Assembly (NCBI GenBank): GCA_016124375.1
Contig: WGNV01000004.1
Span: 434,001-498,000, forward strand
DNA: 64,000 nt
Reading direction: 5' to 3'
Source: Tepidisphaera sp.
Lineage (GTDB): Bacteria > Planctomycetota > Phycisphaerae > Phycisphaerales > UBA1924
A program made the translations under genes and the position numbers. Shown here piece by piece: positions 8,214 to 16,923 of the stretch. Below the pieces are notes generated by a model. The model saw only the letters and a program-made list of their open reading frames with translations, was not told where the DNA came from and made no database searches. Every line of letters starts with the position of its first letter. The first letter of the stretch is position 1.

Positions 8214-8906
8214 ATGGGACATGAATCAACGCGGTTCGAACCTACGGCGGAGCAAGCGGAGTCGCTGATTCACTGGCTGGGGAGTCCGGACGTGACGCTG
8301 CGGGACATTGCGGAGATGCATGATGTGTCGTTGGAGGCGCTGACGCAGTGGATGGGGCGGCCGGAGATTGGGGCGCGGCTGGACGCGGTGGAGAGCGCGG
8401 TGACGCGGCGGACGCGGTTTATTGCGACGGGGTTTTTGCCGGCGGCGGTGAAGATGCTGCACGCGGTGCTGATTAATCATGAGTCGAGGGAGTTGTCGAG
8501 CGGGGCGATGAACGCGGCGGCGAGGGAGAGGGCGAACGAGGCGGCGGAGTTGCTGTGGAAGTTGACGAGGGCGGCGGCGGCGCACGAGGCGGGGGAAGAG
8601 ACGCGGGGACAGAGCGGAGCACGGGAGGGCGTGAGGTGGAGGGTGCCTGAGGTGCCGCTGTTGAGGAAGAGGGTGGAGTCGGTGGTGTCGGCGCGAGGGG
8701 CGGTGGAACCACGGATGTTGGCGCGGCTGCCGTCGGGTGGTGCGGAGGGGGAAGAGAAGATTGAGAAGGACACAGGCGGGACGCCTGTGCCACAAGATGG
8801 GGTAGGGGGAGGCACGGCGCTCGCGGGAGAGGCTTTGGCTCGTGAGCCGGGGAGACCCTCGCTGGCGCTTCGGGCTCGTCAGGAGATTGCGGTGACGGGA
8901 GAGAAG
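8214..8906 (+). CDS. unknown helix-turn-helix-like protein, open in-frame into rtcA
   Basis: The start at 8214 (MGHESTRFEPTAEQAESL) is the best ATG, with only weak ribosome-binding signal. The first ~130 residues look like a genuine protein: ITLRDIAEMHDVSLEAL-like helix-turn-helix (here VTLRDIAEMHDVSLEALTQW, about 29-48) followed by long Ala/Arg/Glu-rich helices. The fold and the recurrence of such proteins in planctomycetes suggest a small DNA-binding or phage-small-terminase-like family, but the function is unknown. No stop codon is met: after about residue 180 the frame passes through two dispersed repeats (8769 and 8848) and enters rtcA in the same frame. Either the two are translated as one 573-residue fusion or this gene has lost its stop. 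Confidence 0.5.
8769..8800. repeat. CACAGGCG/CGCCTGTG palindromic repeat
   Basis: Perfect 8-bp arms CACAGGCG and CGCCTGTG around a GGA loop, followed by CCACAAGATGGGG. Lies inside the open frame upstream of rtcA. Confidence 0.8.
8848..8879 (-). repeat. copy of the GAGCCCGAAGCGCCAGCGAG dispersed repeat
   Basis: Reverse-orientation copy within the open frame, 27 bases before the rtcA start. The last bases diverge (CGTCAGG instead of CGTAGGG). Confidence 0.75.
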
Positions 8907-9935
8907 ATGATTTATATCGACGGATCACAAGGCGAAGGCGGCGGGCAGATTCTTCGGTCGGCGTTGTCGCTATCGATGCTTACCGGCACGCCTTTTCGCA
9001 TCGAGAAGATTCGGGCGGGGCGGGCCAAGCCGGGATTGATGCGGCAGCACCTGGCGTGTGTGATCGCGGCGCGGGAGATCTGCGGCGGGGGTGTGGAGGG
9101 GGCGGAGGTTGGTTCGCAGGCGCTGACGTTTTTCCCCGGGCAGGTGAGGCCGGGCTCGTATTGCTTTCCCATCGGCAGCGCGGGGGGCACCACGCTGGTG
9201 ATGCAGGCGATTTTGCCGGCGTTGTTGGCGGCGGCGGGGCCGTCGACGGTGGTGGTCGAGGGCGGGACGCACAATGACATGGCGCCGCCGTTTGAGTTTT
9301 TTGAGCGGTGCCTGACGCCGCTGATCAATCGGGCGGGCGCGAACGTGACGGCGCGGCTTGAGCGGCACGGGTTTTATCCGGCGGGGGGCGGGCGGATCGT
9401 CGTTGAGGTTTCGCCCGCGGCGGAGCCCCGCGAAGTGGTGCTGCTTGAGCGCGGGGAGGCGGCGGCGAGGCGGGTGAAGGCGATCGTGTCGAAGCTGCCC
9501 CGGCATGTGGGGGAGCGCGAGGTGTCGCGGGTGTGCGAGAAGTTGGGGATGCCGCGTGAGGCGGGACGGGTCGACGACGCAACGGGCGCGCTGGGGCACG
9601 GCAACGCGCTGATCATCGAGTTGGTGTTTGGGGAGGTGACGGAGGTGGTGTCGAGCCTGGGCGAAGTGCGGAAGAGCGCCGAGGCGGTGGCGGACGAGGC
9701 GATCGCGCAGGCGAAGATGTACCTGGCGCATGGGGCGCCGGTGGGGGAGCACTTGGCGGATCAGTTGATGCTGCCGCTGGCGGCGATGGCGGGCGGGCGG
9801 TACGCGACGACGGCGCTCACGCCTCATTCGACGACCAACATGGAGGTGATCCGCGCATTTGGTGGCGAGGTTTCGCACGAGGCGGGGGTGGTGAGCGTGC
9901 GGGCGCTGCGGCGGAGCCGGGCCAAAGAAGATTGA
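8907..9935 (+). CDS. rtcA: RtcA, RNA 3'-terminal phosphate cyclase
   Basis: 342 residues from the ATG at 8907, close to the 338 of E. coli RtcA; GGGAGAG lies just upstream. RtcA converts RNA 3'-phosphate to a 2',3'-cyclic phosphate through a histidine-AMP intermediate, producing an end that RtcB can ligate. Family signatures seen: N-terminal IDGSQGEGGGQILR, RAGRAKPGLMRQHL, GSAGGTTLVMQ, EGGTHNDMAPPFEFF, and the C-terminal TPHSTTNMEVIRAFGG, where the histidine corresponds to the adenylylated residue. The frame is open upstream into a helix-turn-helix-like protein, so an N-terminally extended form is possible, but 8907 gives the normal RtcA length. A palindromic repeat follows the stop. Confidence 0.92.
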   Translation: MIYIDGSQGEGGGQILRSALSLSMLTGTPFRIEKIRAGRAKPGLMRQHLACVIAAREICGGGVEGAEVGSQALTFFPGQVRPGSYCFPIGSAGGTTLVMQAILPALLAAAGPSTVVVEGGTHNDMAPPFEFFERCLTPLINRAGANVTARLERHGFYPAGGGRIVVEVSPAAEPREVVLLERGEAAARRVKAIVSKLPRHVGEREVSRVCEKLGMPREAGRVDDATGALGHGNALIIELVFGEVTEVVSSLGEVRKSAEAVADEAIAQAKMYLAHGAPVGEHLADQLMLPLAAMAGGRYATTALTPHSTTNMEVIRAFGGEVSHEAGVVSVRALRRSRAKED

Positions 9936-9946
9936 AACGTGGGAAG

Positions 9947-9980
9947 GACACAGGCGGGACGCCTGTGCCACGAGATGGGG
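9947..9980. repeat. CACAGGCG/CGCCTGTG palindromic repeat
   Basis: Intact copy: perfect 8-bp arms with GGA loop plus the CCACGAGATGGGG tail, 11 bases after the rtcA stop. Confidence 0.8.
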
Positions 9981-10075
9981 AAGAGGGAGGGAGGCAGACC
10001 GTCTGGAAGCAATGGCAAAACCTCAGGGTGGGTTGAGGAGCGGTGCGGCGTGAGGAGCGAGGGGATCGCGGGCGG

Positions 10076-13000
10076 ATGTGCGATGCTTGCTACAGTGGCC
10101 GCGGATTGGAAAACGACCTTGTGAAACTGGTCGGCGAGGGGCCCGGCGTTGTCGGGCTTGGGGAGGCGCTCGCGCGCGGTTCGCGGTGCGTGGCGACCGG
10201 GGTCGTGGGGTCGGCGACGTCGCTGGTGGCGGGGGCAATCGCGCGGCGGCTGGGGCGGCCGGTGATTCTCGTGCTGGCGCACATCGATGAGTTGGATGAA
10301 GCGGCGGATGAGTTGGCGGGGCTGAATGTTGTGAGGTTTCCGGCGCTGGAGACGCTGCCCGGCGAGTCGGTGGCGTCGGTGGAGTTGTTCGCGGAGCGGC
10401 TGGCGGCGGCGCGGGCGGCGGTGACGCTGAAGGGCGCGAGCGTGGTGCTGTGCCCGGTGCAGGCGTTGATGCAGGCGATGCCGCAGATGGCGAAGCTGGA
10501 GGCGCTGGCGCGGACGCTGAAGAAGGGGGAGGATTGCCGCCCGACGGAGCTGGCCCAGTGGCTGGTGGGGGCGGGGTATTCGAGGCTGGAGGCGGTGGAA
10601 GAGCCCGGCGACTTCGCGGTGCGGGGCGGGATCATCGATGTGTTTCCGCCTTCGGGGCCGCCCGTGCGGCTGGATTTTTTCGGCGACACGCTGGACCGGA
10701 TGAGCGAGATCGACGTCGAGTCGATGGCGTCGGATCGGGCGATCGAGAAGGTGGATTTGTTTGCGGTGGGGCAAGGGGCGCTGCGGCCTGGGGCGGATGG
10801 GATTAGTTTTCTGGAGTTGTTGCCCAAAGAGTGCGTGGTGTTGTTGGCGGAGACGGCGGAGATCATCGAGCAGGCGCGGGGGTATTACGAGCGGGTGTCG
10901 GATAGTCAGGGGATCTTTGGCCCGCCCGCGGTGTTGGCGGTGTTGCAGCAGCGGTTCGCGGCCTTGGCGGAGTTGAACCAGTTTTCAGCCGGGGCGGCGG
11001 CGGCGGACACGCGGGTGGACTTGCATGCCTCGCCCTTGCCGACGTTTTCGCGCGAGGTGAACCTGGCCATTGCGGAGTTGGCGCAGATGGCGGGGGGCGG
11101 GGCGGGCGGCGCGGGGGCGATCGTGTGCTGTCAGAACCAGGGGGAGTTTGATCGGCTGGGCGAGTTGCTGGCGGAGCACGCGCCCGGGGCGACGAAGATC
11201 CAGCGCGTGGTGCGGTATCTGCATCGTGGGTTTGTGTGGGCGGCGGGGGGCGGCGACGCGGGCGTGGCGGTGGTGCCTTATCACGAGTTGGTGTCGAGGT
11301 TTGGGGTGAAGCGGCGGGCGAGCCGCCTGCGGGCCGGGCGGGCGATGGACACGTTCCTGGACTTTGAGCCCGGGGACTATGTGGTGCACGCGGATCATGG
11401 GATTGCGCGGTACGTGGGCTTGCAGATGTTGAAGCCCCGTGATTTGCCGGTGCAACTTCAGGGGCTGCGCACGAGGCGCGAGAGTGAGCCTGAGGAGTAT
11501 TTGACGCTGGAGTTCGCGGCCAAGGCGCGGCTGCACGTGCCGGCGACACAAGTGGACAAGGTGCAGAAGTACATCGGCGGGTTTCATGGGAAGCCGCCTT
11601 TGTCGACGCTGGGCGGGCAGAAGTGGCGGAATCAGAAGGATCGCGTGGCGGACAGCGTGCGCGATTTGGCGGGGGAGTTGATGCGGGTGCGGGCGGCCCG
11701 GGAACACTTGCCGGGGATTTCGTATCCGGCGGATACGGCGTGGCAGCGGGAGTTTGAGGAGGAGTTTCCGTATGAGGAGACGCCGGATCAGTTGGCGGCG
11801 ATCGGCGAGATCAAGAAGGACATGACGCGGCCGCGGCCGATGGATCGGCTGTTGTGCGGCGACGTGGGGTTTGGGAAGACGGAGCTGGCGATCCGGGCGG
11901 CGTTCAAAGCCGCGGAGTACGGGAAGCAGGTGGCGGTGCTGGTGCCCACGACGGTGCTGGCTGAGCAGCACGAGCGGACGTTCCGGGCCCGGTTCGCGGG
12001 GTATCCGTTCAAGGTCGAGAGCATTTCGCGGTTCAAGACCGACCAGGAGATCAAGGCGACGCTTGAGGCGCTCAAGCGCGGGCACATCGATGTGATCATC
12101 GGCACGCACCGGCTGCTGTCGCAGGATGTGCAGTTCGCGGATCTGGGGCTGGTGGTGATCGATGAAGAGCAGCGGTTTGGCGTGGAGCACAAGGAGGCCC
12201 TGCTGCGGCTGCGGCTGACGGTCGATGTGCTCACGCTGTCGGCGACGCCCATCCCGCGCACGCTGCACATGGCGATGCTGGGGATTCGGGACATTTCGTC
12301 GTTGACGACGGCGCCGACGGATCGGCGGGCGATCGTGACCGAGGTGATTCCGTTCAACGCCATCCGCGTGCGGCAGGCGATCGAGCGCGAACTGGCCCGC
12401 GAGGGGCAGGTGTATTACGTGCACAACCGGGTGGGCGACATTCGCACCAAGGCCGACGATATTCAGAAACTGGCGCCCGACGCGCGAATCGTCGTGGGAC
12501 ACGGGCAGATGAACCCGCAGGAACTGGAAGCGGTGATGCTGAAGTTCATCCGGCGCGAGGCGGACATCCTGGTCGCGACCACGATCATCGAGAGCGGCAT
12601 CGACATCGCGACGGCGAACACCATGATCATCGACGATGCGGACCGGTTTGGGCTGGCCGACCTGCACCAGCTTCGCGGGCGCGTGGGGCGCAGCAAGCAC
12701 CGGGCGTATTGCTACCTGCTGCTGCCGGCGGACCGGGTCGTCAAGGAAGTTGCCCAGAAGCGGCTCAAGGCCATCGAGCAGTACAGCATGCTGGGGGCGG
12801 GGTTCAAGATCGCGATGCGGGACCTGGAGATTCGCGGGGCGGGGAACATTTTGGGCGCGGAGCAGAGCGGGCATATTGCGCTGGTGGGGTACGAGATGTA
12901 TTGCCGCATTCTTGAAGACGCGGTGCGCGAGTTGTCGCAGCAGAAGCCGGTGCGAACCGTGAGCACCACCAGCGTCGAGATCGGCGTGAGCGGGTCGATA

Positions 13001-13591
13001 CCAAAGTCATACATCCCCAGCGACGGGCGGCGGCTGGAGGCGTATCGGCGCATCGCGACGGCGTCGGACAGCGCGATGGTGCGCAAGGCGCTGGCGGACC
13101 TGACCGACGCGTACGGCGCGCCGCCTTCGCCCACGATGCGTTTGTTCGAACTCGCCGAGTTGCGGGTCGCGTGCGCGGCACTCAACGTGCACACCGTCAC
13201 CATCCGCGAGCGCGACGTGGTGTTCGTGTGCGACGACGCGGCGGTGCTTGCCCACACCCTGTCGCAGCATTCGGGCGGGGGCAGCGCCACGGTGCGGGCG
13301 CTGGATGCCAAAACCGAAGGGGGCCACCCGGAGGTGTATTTCCGCCCGCCCGAGAACTACTTGGAGCCGGAGACGTTGCTGGCGGTGTTGAGGAAGCGCC
13401 TGGGGCTGGCGGAGTTGTCGGCTGGCGAGCATGCGAGCCCGCCGGCGACGCCCAAGCCCTTTGGCGTGAAGAAGACCCGTGTGCCGGGCGCCGGGGCGGC
13501 GAACACGACACCGCGGCCGCCAACGCGTGCGTCAGCCTTTGGGTCTGGCGAAGAGACCACACAGCCATCCAAGCCGCGGCGTCGGAGTTAG
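10076..13591 (+). CDS. mfd: Mfd, transcription-repair coupling factor
   Basis: 1171 residues, typical for Mfd. The ATG at 10076 was preferred; an in-frame GTG at 10043 is possible. Mfd displaces RNA polymerase stalled at lesions and recruits UvrA. Seen in order: the UvrB-like N-terminal module (about 1-350, with PVILVLAHIDELDEA and ESVASVELFAERLA), the RNA-polymerase-interacting domain with DYVVHADHGIARYVGL, the RecG-like translocase with Walker A GDVGFGKTE, Walker B DEEQRFGVEHK, SATPIPRTLHMA, the TIIESGIDI and QLRGRVGRS motifs, and the C-terminal TRCF domain. The tail after about residue 1130 is Pro/Thr-rich and probably disordered. It is convergent with the ferredoxin gene, leaving only 15 bp between the stops. 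Confidence 0.96.
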   Translation: MCDACYSGRGLENDLVKLVGEGPGVVGLGEALARGSRCVATGVVGSATSLVAGAIARRLGRPVILVLAHIDELDEAADELAGLNVVRFPALETLPGESVASVELFAERLAAARAAVTLKGASVVLCPVQALMQAMPQMAKLEALARTLKKGEDCRPTELAQWLVGAGYSRLEAVEEPGDFAVRGGIIDVFPPSGPPVRLDFFGDTLDRMSEIDVESMASDRAIEKVDLFAVGQGALRPGADGISFLELLPKECVVLLAETAEIIEQARGYYERVSDSQGIFGPPAVLAVLQQRFAALAELNQFSAGAAAADTRVDLHASPLPTFSREVNLAIAELAQMAGGGAGGAGAIVCCQNQGEFDRLGELLAEHAPGATKIQRVVRYLHRGFVWAAGGGDAGVAVVPYHELVSRFGVKRRASRLRAGRAMDTFLDFEPGDYVVHADHGIARYVGLQMLKPRDLPVQLQGLRTRRESEPEEYLTLEFAAKARLHVPATQVDKVQKYIGGFHGKPPLSTLGGQKWRNQKDRVADSVRDLAGELMRVRAAREHLPGISYPADTAWQREFEEEFPYEETPDQLAAIGEIKKDMTRPRPMDRLLCGDVGFGKTELAIRAAFKAAEYGKQVAVLVPTTVLAEQHERTFRARFAGYPFKVESISRFKTDQEIKATLEALKRGHIDVIIGTHRLLSQDVQFADLGLVVIDEEQRFGVEHKEALLRLRLTVDVLTLSATPIPRTLHMAMLGIRDISSLTTAPTDRRAIVTEVIPFNAIRVRQAIERELAREGQVYYVHNRVGDIRTKADDIQKLAPDARIVVGHGQMNPQELEAVMLKFIRREADILVATTIIESGIDIATANTMIIDDADRFGLADLHQLRGRVGRSKHRAYCYLLLPADRVVKEVAQKRLKAIEQYSMLGAGFKIAMRDLEIRGAGNILGAEQSGHIALVGYEMYCRILEDAVRELSQQKPVRTVSTTSVEIGVSGSIPKSYIPSDGRRLEAYRRIATASDSAMVRKALADLTDAYGAPPSPTMRLFELAELRVACAALNVHTVTIRERDVVFVCDDAAVLAHTLSQHSGGGSATVRALDAKTEGGHPEVYFRPPENYLEPETLLAVLRKRLGLAELSAGEHASPPATPKPFGVKKTRVPGAGAANTTPRPPTRASAFGSGEETTQPSKPRRRS

Positions 13592-13606
13592 GCGGAGCGC
13601 CCGGGC

Positions 13607-13873
13607 TTAGCCCTTGTTCTTGTAGTAGTCCAAGTTGACCTGCACGTACTTCTTCCATTCCGCCGGGACATCTTCCTGCTGGAAGATGGCCTTGACCGGG
13701 CATTCGTCGACGCAGAGCGCGCAGTCGATGCAGGTGTCGGGGTCGATGAAGAGCTGGGTCGCCGCGGCGTAGTCCGGCTCGTTCTTGGTGGGGTGGATGC
13801 AGTCCACGGGGCAGACCGCGACGCACGCGGTGTCCTTGGTGGCGATGCAGGGTTCGGTGATCACGTGGGCCAT
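13607..13873 (-). CDS. 7Fe-type bacterial ferredoxin
   Basis: 88 residues. The first cluster motif, CIATKDTACVAVCPVDC, has the C-x7-C-x3-C-x3-C spacing of FdxA-type [3Fe-4S]/[4Fe-4S] ferredoxins; the second, CIDCALCVDECP, is a standard [4Fe-4S] motif. It is a small soluble electron carrier; partners cannot be inferred because no oxidoreductase gene is adjacent. The start ATG at 13873 has AGGA upstream. The C-terminus (AEWKKYVQVNLDYYKNKG) is a short helical extension common in this subfamily. Transcribed towards mfd. Confidence 0.9.
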   Translation of the reverse strand: MAHVITEPCIATKDTACVAVCPVDCIHPTKNEPDYAAATQLFIDPDTCIDCALCVDECPVKAIFQQEDVPAEWKKYVQVNLDYYKNKG

Positions 13874-13966
13874 GAGAGGAAATCCTGAGTCCCGGGCGTC
13901 CTTCCTGCCGGGTTATGCCCATGGTACGCCCGCCCACGCTGACAGGGGGCCAACATATCCTGCGTT

Positions 13967-15115
13967 GTGACCGAGCCCCCCCCACTTCTGCGCAAACCCC
14001 TTCAAAGGCTGGGCCAACTGGCGGGGGGATTGGGCGTTTTGCTTCTGGCCGCCTGGACCATCGGGCACGTGGTCACCGACCGGTGGTACCTGACGCAGTT
14101 TCTGTGGTGGCTGCCCACGCCCCTGGTGCTGCTGTCGTGCATTGGGGCCGGGGTGACCTGGCGGGTGCTGGCGCCGGGGCGGGTGCGGCAGGTGAAGCCC
14201 GATTTCACCAACGCCGAAGGGGCCGCGGCCAAGTTCGCCGCGTCCAGGGTGCAGTGGCTCTATGTGGCGGCGGTGGTGCTGACGGGCGTGTATGTGGGCG
14301 CGACGGAATGGCGGCTGGACAATGTCTTCAGGGCGCCGGCAGCCCCGAGCGCGGATGGGGTGCGGGTGGTGGCATGGAACGAATCGTGGGAGCCGATGAA
14401 GCCGATGTTCGACCGGCTGGTGGGGCTGAAGGCGGACATCATGATGATGGCCAACCCGCACTGGACCTTTGACGTCGTGAAGTACAGGGCGTCGATGGGC
14501 GAGCCGAACTTTTCGGTCCGGGGGGGAAACCTGGCGTTGTTTTCGAGGTATCCGATCCGGCGCAGCGGCTACTGCGACCTGCGGATCACGCCCGAGCCGA
14601 ACCGGCCAGACTTTCCGGCGCAGGCCAAGGGGCCGCCAGATACCGGGAATGCGATGTGGGTGGAGCTGGAGGTGCCCGAGTTCGGGCGGCCGATCGTGGT
14701 GTGGTGCATCGACATGCCCAGTGATCCGTGGCTGGATCGCGCCCGGGCGTTTCGAGAGGCGCGGGCGGCGATCGACGCGTTTCGGGGGCCGGTGATGGAG
14801 CGGCTGGAGAACGGGCTGGACAAGCCCCGGCCGCTGGATGACCGGGCGATCGGCTTTCCCGATCCGGACATGATTCTGGGAGACTGCAATACCCCCCGGG
14901 GATCATGGTCGCTGACGCTGCTGCACCCGGGGATGCACAACGCGTTTGATGACGCGGGGTATGGCCCGGCGTACACGTATCCCCGGTCGTATCCGATCAT
15001 CGCGATCGACCAGATGATGCTGAGCGAGCATCTGCGGGCGGACGAATACCGAATCATCGACATGCACGGGTCGCGGCACCGGGCCCAGTTTGGCCTGATC
15101 CACGCTGCCAAGTGA
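13967..15115 (+). CDS. membrane-anchored endonuclease/exonuclease/phosphatase-fold protein
   Basis: 382 residues from a GTG at 13967. Three hydrophobic segments occupy the N-terminal third (around 20-40, 48-68 and 98-112), so the C-terminal domain probably faces the periplasm. That domain follows the EEP plan: VRVVAWNESWEP at the entry strand (VAWN), LVGLKADIMMM, ILGDCNTP in place of the usual GDFN, AIDQMMLS (IDH position) and GSRHRAQF near the end (SDH position). The catalytic positions are partly altered (C for F, Q for H, R for D), so activity is uncertain. Such proteins act as phosphodiesterases or nucleases. Its divergent neighbour is the ferredoxin gene and it is followed 21 bp later by the methyltransferase. 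Confidence 0.75.
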   Translation: MTEPPPLLRKPLQRLGQLAGGLGVLLLAAWTIGHVVTDRWYLTQFLWWLPTPLVLLSCIGAGVTWRVLAPGRVRQVKPDFTNAEGAAAKFAASRVQWLYVAAVVLTGVYVGATEWRLDNVFRAPAAPSADGVRVVAWNESWEPMKPMFDRLVGLKADIMMMANPHWTFDVVKYRASMGEPNFSVRGGNLALFSRYPIRRSGYCDLRITPEPNRPDFPAQAKGPPDTGNAMWVELEVPEFGRPIVVWCIDMPSDPWLDRARAFREARAAIDAFRGPVMERLENGLDKPRPLDDRAIGFPDPDMILGDCNTPRGSWSLTLLHPGMHNAFDDAGYGPAYTYPRSYPIIAIDQMMLSEHLRADEYRIIDMHGSRHRAQFGLIHAAK

Positions 15116-15136
15116 CGGGTCACTACGATCTCCGCT

Positions 15137-15919
15137 GTGTCTGAACAAGCGCCCGCCAACTCCGATTCCGCCCCAGCCGCGTGGTCCGACGCGGAGCTGT
15201 CGAACCCGCATGCCCGGGAGGACAAGCCCGCCCGGGTGAGACGGATGTTCGACGCCATCGCCGGGTCGTACGACCTCAATAACCGGGTTCATTCGTTGTG
15301 GCAGGATCAGCGCTGGCGCCGGTTTGCGGTGCGGGCGGCGGCGGTGAAGCCGGGCGACATCGTGGTGGATGTCGCGTGCGGCACGGGGGACCTGACACAG
15401 GCCTTTGCACGGACCGGGGCGGCCCATGTCATCGGGATCGATTTCACGCACAACATGCTGAAGGTCGCGATGGAGAAGCGCAGGGGCGAGGCGCGGGCGG
15501 GGAAGATGTCGTATTTCGAGGGCGACGCGATGAACCTGCCGCTGGCGGATGGCTGCGCGGATGTGGTGTCGATCGCATTCGGGATTCGGAACGTGGCGGA
15601 CCCGAAGAAGGCGCTGGGGGAGTTCGCGCGGGTGTTGCGCCCCGGCGGGCGTCTGGTGATCCTGGAGTTCGATCAGCCGCGGTTCCCCCTGATGCGGTGG
15701 TTCAATAACCTGTATTGTCGGCGGATCATGCCGGTGACAGCAACGGCGATCAGCGCGGATAAGACAGGTGCTTACAAGTACTTACCGGCGTCGGTGGGGA
15801 CGTTTATGAGCCGGGAGGAGATGGTGGCGGCGATCGCGGCTGCGGGGTTTACCGGGGCGAAGGCGACTGGGCTTTCCCTTGGGATCTGCGCCTGTTATCG
15901 GGCTCTGCGATCGAATTAG
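15137..15919 (+). CDS. menG: UbiE/MenG demethylmenaquinone (or ubiquinone) methyltransferase
   Basis: 260 residues, GTG start. Class I SAM-dependent methyltransferase of the UbiE/MenG family, which performs the C-methylation step of quinone biosynthesis. Seen: VRRMFDAIAGSYDLNNRVHS at the N-terminus, SAM motif I VVDVACGTGDLT, FAEGDA-like FEGDAMNLPLAD, VVSIAFGIRNV and the C-terminal YKYLPASVGTFMSREEM, all diagnostic. Menaquinone is the expected quinone in planctomycetes, so menG is preferred over ubiE, but this is inference. The first 35 residues are low-complexity. Confidence 0.9.
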   Translation: MSEQAPANSDSAPAAWSDAELSNPHAREDKPARVRRMFDAIAGSYDLNNRVHSLWQDQRWRRFAVRAAAVKPGDIVVDVACGTGDLTQAFARTGAAHVIGIDFTHNMLKVAMEKRRGEARAGKMSYFEGDAMNLPLADGCADVVSIAFGIRNVADPKKALGEFARVLRPGGRLVILEFDQPRFPLMRWFNNLYCRRIMPVTATAISADKTGAYKYLPASVGTFMSREEMVAAIAAAGFTGAKATGLSLGICACYRALRSN

Positions 15920-16177
15920 GCAGGAATTCGTCCGCTTATACGGACCATCTCACGGCAAACAAGGTTATCAGACGCGCCAATTCTAGGACGACGAGATTGC
16001 GCGAAGATGATCGCAAAATCCACGCGCCGAGTGCTTGACTCCGATAGACCTCCCGCCGCACGCGACTGTGCGTGGGGGGCACCCGGCCAGGGGATCGAGG
16101 CCGGCAGACATCACTGGAGCAGCACGCCGTGGTGGAACCACGCCGACTTTGGTCGAGCACAACACACGGAGCGAGCC
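15920..16177. other. 258-bp spacer, leader of the B12-binding-like gene
   Basis: No gene is seen. A small hairpin, CGTGGT paired with ACCACG around GGA, lies near 16127-16141. There is no recognisable cobalamin-riboswitch B12 box. A TTGACT near 16033 could be a -35 element, but no convincing -10 follows. Confidence 0.4.
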
Positions 16178-16891
16178 ATGAGCCAGGAAGTTCTCGTCGA
16201 GCGTTTGTTTGAAGCCCTTGTCGCGGGAGATCGCCCCGCGGCCAGAGCGATCGTGCAGGAGACGACCAGCGTCCCTGCCGCCACCGTTCTCAGCGATCTG
16301 TTCTGGCCCGTGCATGAGCTCATCGAGAAGCTGCACCGCAACGACCAGATGACGCACATCAGCTACCAGATGTCGACGCGTCTGCTGCGGATGCTGGTGG
16401 ACCAGGCGGCGGGCAAGTTGTCGGTGCAGGCGCCCTTTCGGGAAACTGTGTTTGCCGCCTGCGGCACCACCGAGGGCGAAGAGCTGGCCGCGCAGATCGC
16501 GTGCGATCTGCTCGAGGCGAACGGGTTCGCGGTGACCTTTGCCGGGGGCGGCGTGCCGGCGGACGAGCTGCTGGCGCAGGTGCAAGAGCGTCGCCCGAAC
16601 ATTCTGCTGCTGTTCGCGTCGTCGGCGAGCGACCTGCCGGGCGTGCGGCAGATCATCGACACGCTGAAGTCCAACGGCAGTTGCCGCGAGACGCGGGTGG
16701 TGGTGGGCGGCGGGGTCTTCAACCGGGCCGATGGGTTGGCCCAGGAGATCGGCGCCAGCCAGTGGGCGTATAGCCCGGCGGACCTGGTTGATATGTTGAC
16801 GCTGAAGCCCGAGACGGATGTGCCGCTGGCCAAGCCGCAGCCCGCGGCGGAGAAGGCGCCGGTGAAGGTGAAGCGTCGCTTGGCGGCGTGA
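16178..16891 (+). CDS. B12-binding-domain-like protein lacking the cobalt-ligand histidine
   Basis: 237 residues from the ATG at 16178, with GGAG upstream; the longer frame upstream is unlikely. The N-terminal ~85 residues are a helical cap like those preceding cobalamin domains in methionine synthase and MerR-type photoreceptors. Residues ~85-205 follow the Rossmann-like B12 fold (TVFAACGTTEGEELAAQIACD, GFAVTFAGGGVPADELL, VGGGVFNRAD, ADLVDML). The DxHxxG loop that supplies the lower axial histidine is absent, replaced by CGTTEGEEL, so base-off/His-on cobalamin binding is not expected. A Pro/Lys-rich tail ends the protein. It could be a regulatory or scaffold relative. A strong terminator follows. 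Confidence 0.7.
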   Translation: MSQEVLVERLFEALVAGDRPAARAIVQETTSVPAATVLSDLFWPVHELIEKLHRNDQMTHISYQMSTRLLRMLVDQAAGKLSVQAPFRETVFAACGTTEGEELAAQIACDLLEANGFAVTFAGGGVPADELLAQVQERRPNILLLFASSASDLPGVRQIIDTLKSNGSCRETRVVVGGGVFNRADGLAQEIGASQWAYSPADLVDMLTLKPETDVPLAKPQPAAEKAPVKVKRRLAA

Positions 16892-16923
16892 GTGATCGGA
16901 ACAAGAACGTGACTTCCCTCGCG

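Noticed and set aside
8214-8906. The helix-turn-helix-like gene as a phage terminase small subunit
   Set aside because: No other phage gene is nearby, and the similarity is general; kept as unknown.
10449-10806. Short frames inside mfd, and the many similar ones inside other genes
   Set aside because: Out-of-frame shadows of genes with clear motifs in the real frame.
15920-16177. A cobalamin riboswitch upstream of the B12-binding-like gene
   Set aside because: No B12-box sequence or multi-helix arrangement was found; only one 6-bp hairpin is present.
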